Assembly: GCA_024233935.1 (NCBI GenBank)
Contig: JACKOY010000006.1
Span: forward strand, 124,001 to 188,000
From: Spirochaetales bacterium
GTDB taxonomy: Bacteria > Spirochaetota > Leptospiria > Leptospirales > Leptonemataceae
Direction of reading: 5' to 3'
DNA length: 64,000 bases
Part shown: in pieces, positions 54,835 to 63,915 of the stretch
Layout of the letters: every line of letters starts with the position of its first letter
Position numbering within the stretch: the stretch's first letter is position 1
Position numbers and translations under genes: made by a program
The notes under the pieces: generated by a model
The model's database searches: none
What the model was told of the DNA's origin: nothing
What the model saw: the letters and a program-made list of their open reading frames with translations, nothing else

Positions 54835-56670
54835 ATGAGTGAGCCGGACCGCGAAACAGCGCTTCCCTACATTGCCACGGGTCACCGGCCGCATCTTTTT
54901 GAGATCGCCTTTGAGGTCTGCCGCCAGGTAGGCGGCATTTACACGGTCATCAAGACCAAGATTCCGCACATGCGGGAGCGTTATGAAGATGACTACACTT
55001 TGATTGGTCCGTACCATGCGGAGACGGCCGCGCTGGAATTCGAAACCGGCGCCATCGACCTGCCTTTCCTGAAAAATATCGAGGCCCGGGTGCCGGGACT
55101 GCGGTTCGGTCGCTGGCTTGTGCCGGGCAAGCCGCGCGTGATTCTGGTGAATCTGGAGGCGTATCGTCCGCGCATAGCCGACTTTCGCTATCTGCTCTGG
55201 AAGGACCATGGCATTGACACGGCCGACTACCCGGAGTCGGACCTCGACGACGTGATCCTGTTTGGTTTTGCGGTGAGCGAATTTTTCGAGGCCCTGTATG
55301 CTGGAAAGACCCGACCGGCCAGCATGATCGCACAGTTTCACGAATGGCAGGCCGGCGTGCCCATTCTGCGTTCCCAATTTCGCGATCTGCCGCTGCCGAC
55401 AGTTTTTACGACCCACGCCACGATTCTCGGGCGGTATCTGGCCGGCGACCAGGCTAACTTTCATGAGAGTCTGGAAACTGTGGATGCGAAAGCGGCTGCG
55501 ACCCGCTATCACATACTACCCCGATACCTGATTGAGCGCGCTGCGGCGCAGGGGGCAACGGTGTTTACAGCTGTGAGCGACGTTACGGGCCAGGAAGCCC
55601 GGGCCCTGCTCGGGATAGCGCCGGCCCGGGTCCTGCCCAACGGCATCCAGCTCACTCGCTTCCAGGCCCTGCATGAGTTTCAGAACCTGCACGTGAAGTT
55701 TAAAGAGCGCATCCATGAATTTGTGATGGGCCACTTTTTCCCTTCCTACACATTTGATCTGGATCGCACGCTGTACTTCTTCATCAGCGGCCGCTACGAG
55801 TACCGCAACAAGGGCTTCGACCTCTTTCTGGAAGCGATCCATCTTCTGAATCGGCGCCTCAAGAAAGAGCAGGACCCGCCCACGATCGTCTGCTTCGTCA
55901 TTACGCGCGCCGAAACAAAAAGTGTTAACGTTACCGCCCTGGAAAATCAGGCCCGCTTCGATGATATCCACAGCATCTGCGAGGAACTGGAGAAGCAGAT
56001 GGGACATGTGTTGCTTGAGGCCGCCGCTCACGGACGCATCCCCGAGCTGGAAGAGCTATTGCCCGAAGACGCGGAGGTGCGCCTGCGTCGCACCATTCAC
56101 GCCTTTCGCAGCAAACTCCTGCCTCGAATCGTCACCCACGATCCGGTGCACGATGCGGACGACGCGATTCTCAGTCACATTCGCTACCGGCAACTTTTCA
56201 ACGCGCCCGAAGACCCGGTCAAAATTGTTTTCCATCCGGATTTTCTGACCGCCAACTCGCCCATGCTCAAGCTGGATTACGATCAGTTCGTGCGCGGCTG
56301 TCACCTGGGTGTTTTCCCCGGCTATTACGAACCCTGGGGCTACACGCCCCTCGAATGTATCGCCTCCGGTATTCCGGCGGTCACCTCGGACCTGGCGGGC
56401 TTTGGGTCCTACGTGCTCAAGCACATCAGCGATTCCCGGGGCCGTGGTCTGATGGTCTTGCCGCGCAAGGACCGAACCTTCGAAGAGAGTCTGGCCCTGC
56501 TTGCCGACTATCTGGAGGAATTTACCCGACTCAACCGACGGGACCGGATCGAATTGCGCAATCGCACCGAGCGGCTGGGCGAATCCTTCGATTGGTCACA
56601 TCTCATTAAACATTACTTCGAAGCCCACGAGCTGGCCCTCACGGAGGCTGACCGGCCGGGGCCGGCCTGA
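54835..56670 (+). CDS. Glycogen synthase, GT3 family (eukaryote-type)
   Basis: The 611-residue product starts with FEIAFEVCRQVGGIYTVIKTK, the N-terminal substrate segment of eukaryotic glycogen synthases (GT3), not the GT5 type of most bacteria. The E-x7-E motif is YYEPWGYTPLE, with the usual GYYEPWGYTPLECIASGIPAVTSDLAGF context. It transfers glucose from a sugar nucleotide (UDP-glucose in the animal/yeast enzyme) to glycogen. GT3 enzymes occur in some spirochaetes and Bacteroidetes. No branching or debranching genes lie nearby. Confidence 0.9.
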   Translation: MSEPDRETALPYIATGHRPHLFEIAFEVCRQVGGIYTVIKTKIPHMRERYEDDYTLIGPYHAETAALEFETGAIDLPFLKNIEARVPGLRFGRWLVPGKPRVILVNLEAYRPRIADFRYLLWKDHGIDTADYPESDLDDVILFGFAVSEFFEALYAGKTRPASMIAQFHEWQAGVPILRSQFRDLPLPTVFTTHATILGRYLAGDQANFHESLETVDAKAAATRYHILPRYLIERAAAQGATVFTAVSDVTGQEARALLGIAPARVLPNGIQLTRFQALHEFQNLHVKFKERIHEFVMGHFFPSYTFDLDRTLYFFISGRYEYRNKGFDLFLEAIHLLNRRLKKEQDPPTIVCFVITRAETKSVNVTALENQARFDDIHSICEELEKQMGHVLLEAAAHGRIPELEELLPEDAEVRLRRTIHAFRSKLLPRIVTHDPVHDADDAILSHIRYRQLFNAPEDPVKIVFHPDFLTANSPMLKLDYDQFVRGCHLGVFPGYYEPWGYTPLECIASGIPAVTSDLAGFGSYVLKHISDSRGRGLMVLPRKDRTFEESLALLADYLEEFTRLNRRDRIELRNRTERLGESFDWSHLIKHYFEAHELALTEADRPGPA

Positions 56671-56675
56671 AAGAT

Positions 56676-56957
56676 TCAGGCCATGTACTGTCGAATCGCG
56701 GATGGATCGGGCGGAAAAAGATCCACCACGCTGATGCCGGGATTGTAGAGTGTGGCGTCGAGTTCCACAAGCCGGCAAAAGTCGTATTGGGAGACAACTT
56801 CGGCAGTCATCTTTTTTAAGGCGCCGCTACCGATGCCATGCAGGACGTGGACGCGCTGTTCGCCGGCCAGAAAAGCGTCGTTCAACTCCTGTTCCAGGCG
56901 ATCGCGGGCGGCCGGCAGGCGCATTTCACGAATGCGAATCTGCCGGATCGGTTTCAT
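56676..56957 (-). CDS. Smr-domain protein
   Basis: The 93-residue product is little more than an Smr domain. It contains LNDAFLAGEQRVHVLHGIGSGALKK, the conserved HGxGxG nucleic acid-binding loop, and a C-terminal Pro-rich end. Smr domains in MutS2-like proteins have endonuclease or RNA-binding activity and act in translation rescue or DNA repair; stand-alone forms are less well known. It is convergent with the glycogen synthase gene (5-bp gap) and lies just downstream of the aminotransferase on the same strand. Confidence 0.85.
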   Translation of the reverse strand: MKPIRQIRIREMRLPAARDRLEQELNDAFLAGEQRVHVLHGIGSGALKKMTAEVVSQYDFCRLVELDATLYNPGISVVDLFPPDPSAIRQYMA

Positions 56958-56960
56958 GAC

Positions 56961-58274
56961 TCAGGCCAGGGCGGGCGCGCCAAGAAACTCCCGGATCGCA
57001 TCGGCGATGCCCAGATAAATTTCATCGAAACGTTGATCGTCGCGTTCGAGCAAAGTGCAGCGAAATCCCTGTAGCTCCGTCACAAACGAACTCAAAGGAA
57101 CGACACAGATATTGCGCGAACCCAGTAGATCATACACGAAGCGTTGATCGTCCCTGGTCACATTGGGCCGCAGCGAGCTCACATACTCCCGCACGTCCGG
57201 ATTGGCAATCTCCAGGCGCATCTCGCTTTTGAGATCCTGAGTGAAAACCACGCTCAGGTAAAAGGCGCCGGAAGGTGGATTCACTATGACCCCCGGACAT
57301 TGCGCGAAAATCTCGGCCGCCCGGCGCGCCCGTTTCTGAAAGAATTCGTTCCGACTGCGCTGCCAGGCTGGATAACGCTCGTGTCCCAGAATGCGCGGAA
57401 TCACCGTCTGGGGCAAAGTCGTCGAACATACCTCCAGCATCTTGGCGTCGAGGATCGATTTGATATATGTCTGAAAGATGCGGTGGCTGCCCTGATTGTA
57501 GACTTCCATCCAGCCGCAACGTGCGCCGGGCCATGGGATTTCTTTGGAGATGCCTTTTAGAGAGATTGCGGGAACATCGCCGATCACCTGGGAAATCGGC
57601 GCGTGTTCGGCTTCGTCGAAAACCATGTTCATGTAGATTTCGTCGGCCACAATGAACAGATCGAACTCCCGGGCGATGGCAATCATTTCGAGGATCACGT
57701 CGCGCGGGAATACGGCCCCCGTTGGATTGTCGGGATTGATGATCAAAATGCCGGCGATGCTATCGTTGTAGCGCACCTTGTTTCGGAGCTCGTCCAGGTC
57801 GGGCATCCAGTTGTTGGCCGGATCCAGGCGATAGGTAATGGGTGCATAACCGGCGTGGGCGGCTTCAGCCGAAGAATGCGTCGGATAGGCCGGGGAAGGT
57901 CCGATCACGCGCGCTTCGCGGCGCAGCATGTAGTAGACCTTGTTTACGGCGTCTCCGAGACCATTAAAGAAAATGATATCGTCGGGCGTAATTTGCGCCC
58001 CACCCCGCCGATTGCAACGCTCGGCCAGAAACTCCCTGGTGCCCAGCAGCCCGCGGGTGGGACTGTAGGCATACGTGGAGTCTTCCTGAACCGCTTCGGC
58101 AATAATGGCCTTGATCCAATCCGGGATACGTTCGCCCTTCTGCACCGGGTCCCCGATGTTTTCCCAGCGGATCGGCTCCCCCGAGAGCTTCTGAATGCGG
58201 CCGGCAACCTCGGCGATCTGCCGGATCTCATAGCTGAGCTCTCCCGCTCCGATGTGAACGATATTTCTGCGCAT
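56961..58274 (-). CDS. PLP-dependent aminotransferase, class I/II
   Basis: The 437-residue protein has IIFFNGLGDAVNKVYYML, INPDNPTGAVFP, VADEIYMNMVF and the PLP lysine in SLKGISKEIPWPGARCGW. This is the fold-type I aminotransferase pattern of the aspartate-aminotransferase superfamily; substrate cannot be told. The start LNIVHIGAGELSYEIRQIAE is unusually close to a glycine-rich loop. It is 3 bp upstream of the Smr gene, so the two are likely co-transcribed. Confidence 0.88.
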   Translation of the reverse strand: MRRNIVHIGAGELSYEIRQIAEVAGRIQKLSGEPIRWENIGDPVQKGERIPDWIKAIIAEAVQEDSTYAYSPTRGLLGTREFLAERCNRRGGAQITPDDIIFFNGLGDAVNKVYYMLRREARVIGPSPAYPTHSSAEAAHAGYAPITYRLDPANNWMPDLDELRNKVRYNDSIAGILIINPDNPTGAVFPRDVILEMIAIAREFDLFIVADEIYMNMVFDEAEHAPISQVIGDVPAISLKGISKEIPWPGARCGWMEVYNQGSHRIFQTYIKSILDAKMLEVCSTTLPQTVIPRILGHERYPAWQRSRNEFFQKRARRAAEIFAQCPGVIVNPPSGAFYLSVVFTQDLKSEMRLEIANPDVREYVSSLRPNVTRDDQRFVYDLLGSRNICVVPLSSFVTELQGFRCTLLERDDQRFDEIYLGIADAIREFLGAPALA

Positions 58275-58649
58275 ACGGCTACTCTGGGGACCGGCCGGAC
58301 AACGCCATCGACCGGTCGATACGCCACAGAATGAAAAGGCCGGGACGCTGTAAAAGAAAATGCGGGGATCAGGACGGGCGTGGAGAGAAGAAAAGACCCG
58401 CCCCCGGCGGGACGCGGGGACGGTTCAACTATCAATCACGATATATGTATCGTCCTCAGATTCACGGACTTGAGGTTCCCGGCGACTTTGGCCCAAAAAA
58501 AGCAAACAGCCCGCAGAACATTTTTTTGAGATTTCGCGCAAAAATTTTCGAACAAACACTCAAGCCGGCCGCGAGCGGATTTCCGCGGCCGGCAGGCGGC
58601 AAAAGCAACGGAGGAACAACCATTCAGAAGGGACACCGGCCGACGCATT
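58275..58649. other. 375-bp gene-free stretch
   Basis: This space lies between the aminotransferase start and the stop of the Bpt-type gene, both on the minus strand. No coding frame is convincing. It contains a GC-rich block (58387-58420), an AT-rich tract of A and T runs at 58490-58560 that may hold the aminotransferase promoter on the minus strand, and the strong hairpin at 58564-58593. Confidence 0.5.
58564..58593. promoter_or_regulatory. 10-bp perfect GC-rich hairpin, no T-run
   Basis: GCCGGCCGCG, a 10-base loop, then CGCGGCCGGC. It lies 56 bp beyond the stop of the Bpt-type gene. Because no T or A tract follows on either strand, it is not a standard intrinsic terminator; it may be an RNA-stabilising or Rho-assisted 3' structure. 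Confidence 0.5.
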
Positions 58650-59441
58650 TCAGCGGGGCGCCTGGGATGGGTCGGCCGCCGGTTTCTGAACCGGTGAGTC
58701 GCTGGGGGCGGACCGGAGCACCCAGCGGTCGCCACCGATGTCGCGAATCTGGTGCGGGCCGAAGCGCGCCTTGTAATTCATCGCGGCACAGCCGGCGATG
58801 AAGTAGCCGGGATAATAGTAGGTCAAACCACGCTCGCGAGCAATGTCCATTCCGGCGAGAATCGCATACGTGCCCGGGCTCAGGCGACCCACGGCATGAT
58901 CAAAGAAGAAGTACACGGCCGAAAGCGCATCCCCGACCTGGTCCAGAATGCCCACGCCGACCAGACGGTCTTCGAAAAACAGGTTTAACTCAAACGTGCC
59001 CTGACCCAGAAAACTTTCGATGAAAAACTCGCGGTACTGGGTTTCACCGATGGCATCTGAAGCGCCGTCCGCACGCCCGTGTTGGTGTTTGAGGTACTTG
59101 TTGTACAGCGCCAGCTTCTCGGGCATGAATTCCGGTCGCCCCAGCTGAATGCGAAAGGCCGCCCGGCCGCGGCGCGCGACGCGACGCTGACTGCGGTCGG
59201 GCTGGAAATCCGCCACCGGTATGCGCAGTACGCGACACTCGCGACAGCCCGGGCAATCGGGACGATACAGGTGCTGACCATGGCGACGGTAACCAGCGTC
59301 AAGCAGCAGCCGGTACATTCTTCCAACACCGCGGCCATCCAGGAAGAGCAGCGACGAGTCCCGATCGGGCAAATAAGAGCAAGGGCCGCCGATGTGGCCC
59401 AGATACAACTGCTCTTCGATGTTCTTGATCGCCAGCTTCAT
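58650..59441 (-). CDS. bpt: Aminoacyl-tRNA-protein transferase (Bpt/Ate1-like)
   Basis: The ATG at 59441 gives 263 residues. GPCSYLPDRDSSL and YRPDCPGCRECRVLRIPV are the N-terminal conserved cysteine region of the Bpt/ATE1 family, and YYYPGYFIAGCAAMNYKARFGP is the C-terminal one. Members attach leucine (or Arg) from tRNA to acidic N-termini, marking the protein for degradation by ClpAP. The gene is divergent from serC by 95 bp. The start has no clear Shine-Dalgarno; the upstream ATG-like GTG starts are not better. Confidence 0.92.
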   Translation of the reverse strand: MKLAIKNIEEQLYLGHIGGPCSYLPDRDSSLLFLDGRGVGRMYRLLLDAGYRRHGQHLYRPDCPGCRECRVLRIPVADFQPDRSQRRVARRGRAAFRIQLGRPEFMPEKLALYNKYLKHQHGRADGASDAIGETQYREFFIESFLGQGTFELNLFFEDRLVGVGILDQVGDALSAVYFFFDHAVGRLSPGTYAILAGMDIARERGLTYYYPGYFIAGCAAMNYKARFGPHQIRDIGGDRWVLRSAPSDSPVQKPAADPSQAPR

Positions 59442-59536
59442 GAATGTGCGGGGCCCGGCGCGCGGTGGCAAAAAAATCGGGTCTCCGGTCTGGAATCGGC
59501 CTTTACCGGGCGTCTGTCCACGGAAATCTGACCGCG

Positions 59537-60619
59537 ATGAAACGCGCCTACAACTTTGCCGCCGGACCTGCGACCCTCCCGACCAGCGTTCTCGAAACCG
59601 CCCAGGCCGAACTGCTCGATTACCACAATACGGGCATGTCCATCATGGAAATGTCGCACCGGGGCAAAATTTTTGACGCGGTCTACAAGGACTCCATTGA
59701 ACGCCTGAAGCGCCAGGCCGGGGTGCCCGAACGCTTTGACATTCTGTATATGACGGGGGGCGCCTCCACCCAGTTCGCGCTTGTGCCCATGAATTTCTCC
59801 CAGGCCGGACGCACCGCCGGCTACGCAGACACCGGCGCCTGGTCCAAAAAAGCAATCGAGCAGGCGACCCTGCAAAAAGTCAAAGTGCACAACGTGGCCA
59901 GCTCCGCGGACCGCAACCACTCCTACATTCCGGCCCGGCTGGACTTCAACGCCGACCTGGACTACGCCCATCTAACTTCCAACAACACGATCTTCGGAAC
60001 CCAGTGGCAGACTCTGCCCGATCCGGGCAAGACAAAGCTGGTGATCGATATGTCCTCGGACTTTCTTTCGCGGCCCATCGACTGGCAGCACGTCGGCATG
60101 GTTTACGCCGGCACCCAGAAAAATGCGGGACCCAGCGGGCTGACCGTGGTGGTCATCGATCGTGAGTACTATGCCCGGGAGCACGAAGACACACCGACCA
60201 TGTTTCGCTACAGCACGTTCGCCGAAAACGAAAGCATGTTCAACACGCCGCCGACGTTTCAAATCTACCTGTTCGGGCTGATCCTGAAATGGCTCGAGGA
60301 ACAGGGTGGTCTGACGGGCATTGCCAAACACAACGCAGCCAAGGCCAAGCTGGTCTATGACGTTATCGACGAGTACCCGGACTTTTATATAGGCCACGCC
60401 GAACGCGAGTCCCGCTCCCTGATGAACATCACCTGGAACTTCAAGAACAAAGACCACGAAAGCGCCTTTCTGAAAGGCAGTCAGGAACGAAACATGGACG
60501 GGCTGAAGGGCCATCGTTCGGTGGGCGGCATGCGGGCTTCAGTTTACAATGCGATGCCCCTGGCCGGCTGCGAGGCTCTCGCGCAGTACATGCGGGACTT
60601 CGTCAAAGCAAACGCATAG
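59537..60619 (+). CDS. serC: Phosphoserine aminotransferase
   Basis: From the ATG at 59537 the product is 360 residues. YNFAAGPATLPTSVLE is the SerC start, with MSIMEMSHRG and LYMTGGASTQFALVPMN (phosphate pocket), AGTQKNAGPSGLTVVVI (PLP lysine) and a GLKGHRSVGGMRASVYNAMP end. It converts 3-phosphohydroxypyruvate to phosphoserine in serine synthesis. It is followed by a small gene 18 bp later, probably in the same transcript. Confidence 0.96.
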   Translation: MKRAYNFAAGPATLPTSVLETAQAELLDYHNTGMSIMEMSHRGKIFDAVYKDSIERLKRQAGVPERFDILYMTGGASTQFALVPMNFSQAGRTAGYADTGAWSKKAIEQATLQKVKVHNVASSADRNHSYIPARLDFNADLDYAHLTSNNTIFGTQWQTLPDPGKTKLVIDMSSDFLSRPIDWQHVGMVYAGTQKNAGPSGLTVVVIDREYYAREHEDTPTMFRYSTFAENESMFNTPPTFQIYLFGLILKWLEEQGGLTGIAKHNAAKAKLVYDVIDEYPDFYIGHAERESRSLMNITWNFKNKDHESAFLKGSQERNMDGLKGHRSVGGMRASVYNAMPLAGCEALAQYMRDFVKANA

Positions 60620-60637
60620 TTCCCGGAGTAAAAGACC

Positions 60638-60841
60638 ATGTGGCTGCGACTCGGCGATGACGAGATACTGAATCTGCACCACGTGACTTCGCTCAAAAAA
60701 ATCGGCAATTCTTCGATTGAGATCCGCTACATGAACCCCCAGGCGGGGCGCACTGTGCGCTTCACGAGCCCGGAGGATCGGGACGCAGCCTTCGAACGCG
60801 TCATGGAAAACCTGATTAAGCTGCGCCTGGCGATGGATTAG
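60638..60841 (+). CDS. Small soluble protein, 67 residues, unknown function
   Basis: An ATG preceded by GGAGTAAAAG gives a short protein with a simple beta-strand/helix pattern (IEIRYMNPQ; RDAAFERVMENLIKLRL). The ribosome site is good and the sequence looks like a genuine small domain, similar in size to YvlA/DUF-type proteins. No family can be named. It follows serC and is probably expressed with it. Confidence 0.7.
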   Translation: MWLRLGDDEILNLHHVTSLKKIGNSSIEIRYMNPQAGRTVRFTSPEDRDAAFERVMENLIKLRLAMD

Positions 60842-60934
60842 CGATTCCGGCGCGGTTTGTACGATGCTGCCGGCTAGAAAATTAATCCAGAGCGCCTGAG
60901 TTGGCACAAAGGCATGCAACCCGAGCAGTGGCAG

Positions 60935-62836
60935 TCAGCCGGCGGCCTGTTTCAGGGGGACCGAGCTGCTGCTCACCGTCATACAGCGCACCGGCAAAGC
61001 GCGGCTGATCTGTCCCGCTCCGGCATAACTTGTTTCTTCGAGTGCTTCGCTGTTTTCCCGTAGAATCGAAACGGCCACGCCATCGTTTTCGAAAAGCTCG
61101 CGCGGGAAAGCCACCTGCCCGGCCCCCGCCAGGGATTGCAGTTTGGCGGCCAGGTTTACGGCGGAACCGAAGTAGTCGATGCCCGAGTTCAAATTCACCG
61201 CCAGGCAGGGCCCCTGGTTCATCGAAACGCGAATCCGAAGACCCTTATGCACACCCGCAGAGCCCGGGAAGGCCCGTTGCACGGCTATCGCCGCGCGCAG
61301 GGCCGCGACCGGGTCGGTGAAGGCCATCATGGCGGCGTCGCCGATGGTTTTGACAACTGCCCCGTTGTGCTCCCGGGCAACGCGGTAGATCTCGACGAAG
61401 TGACCGCGCACGGCCGCAAAGGCGTCCTGATCGCCACGCTGGCGATAGAACTCGGTCGAACCAACGATGTCTGTAAAGAGGATCGTCTGACGGCCCACAT
61501 CGAGCTGGATATTGGCGGAAAGCGCTTCCGCAGAAAATAAATCCCGGAAGTCCTGAAAGTTAAACAGGTCCACCGGCCGCAAAATATCCTGATCGAGCGC
61601 GTTGCTTTCCACGACGTAGGTTTGCGGCTCATTCTTCTGATTTCGCAAACGGAGTGTGGGTTTTGGCCCACACACAAGGGGCGTGGACGATATCGTTTCC
61701 GGCCAATCCACGATAGCTGCCCCGGAATGCTCAGTTTCAGAAATCTCCAGTAGCTGCATATTTTGTTCACCGCGACGCCGCAGACGATAGATGCCAGGCC
61801 CGAGCAGGGTCTCCAGGGTGCGTTGCTCTCCCGGTTCCAGAACCAGCTGAATCTTGATGTGATCGCGCGTGGCCGGTTCGGCGCTGCAAAAGAAACGCCG
61901 GGCCACCGGTCGCAACGAGGCATGCACATGAAAACTGACCTCATACGCGTTTAGGCCCAGGGTTTCGAACTTGATGTCGCAAACGTCACAGCTGCCGCTT
62001 TCGGGCAAGTCGCCCAGGTGTTTGATTTCCTCGCGCACACCCCGACAGTGCGGACAGATGACGTCCCAGGTGAGGGTGAGGTGACCGGCCCGGGTCGCCT
62101 GCAAAAAACCATAGAGCACGTCATTGAGCGAAAGGCGCCACGCCCGGGCCAGAGCGCGCACCCGCAAGCGGTAGAGGTCTTCGTCCGAACCTTCACGCAC
62201 AAGTCTGACCAGCTGTTCGACAACGCGATCGTTCACACCGGTTTCAACCAGATCGCGTTGCAGGCGGGTCAGACGCTCCGGCTCGGCCACGGAAGAGGGC
62301 TGGCTACTGGCAATCTCAAGCGCTTCGGACTGCTCGGTTTCGAGATCCTCCTCCACAAGCTTGCGAACCGTCGGAGCATACCGATTGCGCGTGCGCGGCA
62401 TGCCGGCCCACAGAAGTATTCGACCGAAGAGGCCGCGCGGGACCCAACCGAAATACACATACACGCGCGTTGTGTCCGGATCGATCTCCTCGAGCAGATA
62501 ATTGACGCGAACGTAGTCTGCAAAACCGCGACTGTAGATTCTCGAACTCGTCAGCGAACGGGCATACTCCCACTGCCACGGGATCTCTTCCCACTCCAGT
62601 TTCAGGCCCGCGGTTCGGGAACGACCCAGCAGACGACCATTCCGTTCGTCGAACTGCATTTCGCTTATGCCCAGCCGGCGATTGAGGCGTGAGGTATCGA
62701 TCATGGAGTCCCAGACCCGGGTCCCGGGGGCCGCGACTTCAAAGTGCCAGAAGTAGTGCAGAGTCCGCCGTTTGTCCCAGGGCGCCTCCAGAGGGAAACG
62801 GGCAAGAAATTGCTTCAGATCAATAGGTTCGTTCAT
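60935..62836 (-). CDS. Class III nucleotide cyclase with SRPBCC-like N-terminus (DUF5939 type)
   Basis: The ATG at 62836 gives 633 residues. The N-terminal 160 residues look like an SRPBCC/START-type lipid-binding fold; there is no TM, so the enzyme is cytoplasmic. A middle region has a CPHC...CDVC zinc-ribbon-like pair (about 285-325), as in DUF5939-containing cyclases. The C-terminal cyclase (about 435-610) has FTDIVGSTEF and KTIGDAAMMAF for the metals. The NLAAKLQ segment has Lys where the catalytic Arg of many cyclases stands. It should make cAMP or cGMP. Confidence 0.85.
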   Translation of the reverse strand: MNEPIDLKQFLARFPLEAPWDKRRTLHYFWHFEVAAPGTRVWDSMIDTSRLNRRLGISEMQFDERNGRLLGRSRTAGLKLEWEEIPWQWEYARSLTSSRIYSRGFADYVRVNYLLEEIDPDTTRVYVYFGWVPRGLFGRILLWAGMPRTRNRYAPTVRKLVEEDLETEQSEALEIASSQPSSVAEPERLTRLQRDLVETGVNDRVVEQLVRLVREGSDEDLYRLRVRALARAWRLSLNDVLYGFLQATRAGHLTLTWDVICPHCRGVREEIKHLGDLPESGSCDVCDIKFETLGLNAYEVSFHVHASLRPVARRFFCSAEPATRDHIKIQLVLEPGEQRTLETLLGPGIYRLRRRGEQNMQLLEISETEHSGAAIVDWPETISSTPLVCGPKPTLRLRNQKNEPQTYVVESNALDQDILRPVDLFNFQDFRDLFSAEALSANIQLDVGRQTILFTDIVGSTEFYRQRGDQDAFAAVRGHFVEIYRVAREHNGAVVKTIGDAAMMAFTDPVAALRAAIAVQRAFPGSAGVHKGLRIRVSMNQGPCLAVNLNSGIDYFGSAVNLAAKLQSLAGAGQVAFPRELFENDGVAVSILRENSEALEETSYAGAGQISRALPVRCMTVSSSSVPLKQAAG

Positions 62837-62952
62837 AATCTGCTTTCGTATCAAAAAGAAAATAATGAGACCAGGGGCGACCGTCACCTCGAGAGTGCCC
62901 GGCAACAGCACGATAGCGGCGCCGTTCTTGTCAGGGCGTGTTCGGGCCCGGC

Positions 62953-63876
62953 CTAATAGGGATCGTCGCTGAGATTGAAGAAATCCGCCAGCTGGTTTTT
63001 GGCGTCGATGAAACCTTCACGAATCAGGTAATCCGCCTGGCGCGTCGTGAAATTCAAGATGGAATGGAAACCCAGCATACGTTCCGGGGCCACTGTCACG
63101 ATCCGCAGGTCCCCGGACGACCAACTGCGACGCACCATCTTTTGAATGATGTTGGTTTGCCCGCGAATCTTTTGATCGTAAGCCAGATGGGCCATGAATG
63201 CTTCGTAGGAACCGATCAGTTGCTGCTCAAAAACGCGCTCAATGGCTTCGCGCCTGGTCCGCGGAACGGACAGACGTTCGCCGCCAACGGGCGAAAGCAG
63301 GACCACAATGATCTCTTTTACACCCCGCTCCAATGCGGGCAGGATTGGGTTGTTCATCATGACGCCGCCGTCCCAATGCGGCACACCATCGATGTACTGC
63401 CATGGGAAAAGTATGGGGATGGCGCTCGAAGCCATCACGTGCTCAATGTCGATCACGCGATTGTTGAAGAACTTAATCTCCGAGGTCAGAATATTTACGG
63501 CCGTAATGATGATCTCAATATCACTCGTTCTGAGATGCGGGATATTCATGGAGCCGTGCAGAAGGCGTTTTAGGGGCTCCGTATCCATAAACGGAGTAAA
63601 ACCCCGTCGGAATAACAGGTGCAGAATCTGCTGCCAGATAGAGAGCCGGTACACGCGGCCGCGTTCGATCGTCTTCCAGATCTGGATGATTTCTTCGAGA
63701 TTCAGCCCGCAACCGATCGCAGTCGCATTGATGGCGCCCACAGAGGTTCCGCAAATCAGGTCCGGCCGCCAGCCCATTTCGAGCAGGAACTTCCAGACCC
63801 CGACCTGGTAGGCGCCTCGGGCGCCGCCACCGGAAAGGATCAGCGCGCGATTGCGTTTGCGAAGTTTCTTCGCCAC
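62953..63876 (-). CDS. Patatin-like phospholipase
   Basis: The 307-residue protein shows LSGGGARGAYQVGV (oxyanion glycine loop), ICGTSVGAIN (nucleophile GxSxG serine) and HWDGGVMMNNPI (the catalytic DGG aspartate). This is a patatin/RssA-type phospholipase or acyl hydrolase. There is no signal sequence. It lies upstream of the cyclase on the same strand with a 116-bp gap. The substrate is probably a phospholipid or a lipid ester. Confidence 0.93.
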   Translation of the reverse strand: MAKKLRKRNRALILSGGGARGAYQVGVWKFLLEMGWRPDLICGTSVGAINATAIGCGLNLEEIIQIWKTIERGRVYRLSIWQQILHLLFRRGFTPFMDTEPLKRLLHGSMNIPHLRTSDIEIIITAVNILTSEIKFFNNRVIDIEHVMASSAIPILFPWQYIDGVPHWDGGVMMNNPILPALERGVKEIIVVLLSPVGGERLSVPRTRREAIERVFEQQLIGSYEAFMAHLAYDQKIRGQTNIIQKMVRRSWSSGDLRIVTVAPERMLGFHSILNFTTRQADYLIREGFIDAKNQLADFFNLSDDPY

Positions 63877-63915
63877 GGTGACAGAATTCTGAAACGGGAT
63901 ACAACCGCAATCAGT

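Noticed and set aside
58564..58593. Hairpin as an intrinsic terminator
   Set aside because: No T or A tract follows on either strand.
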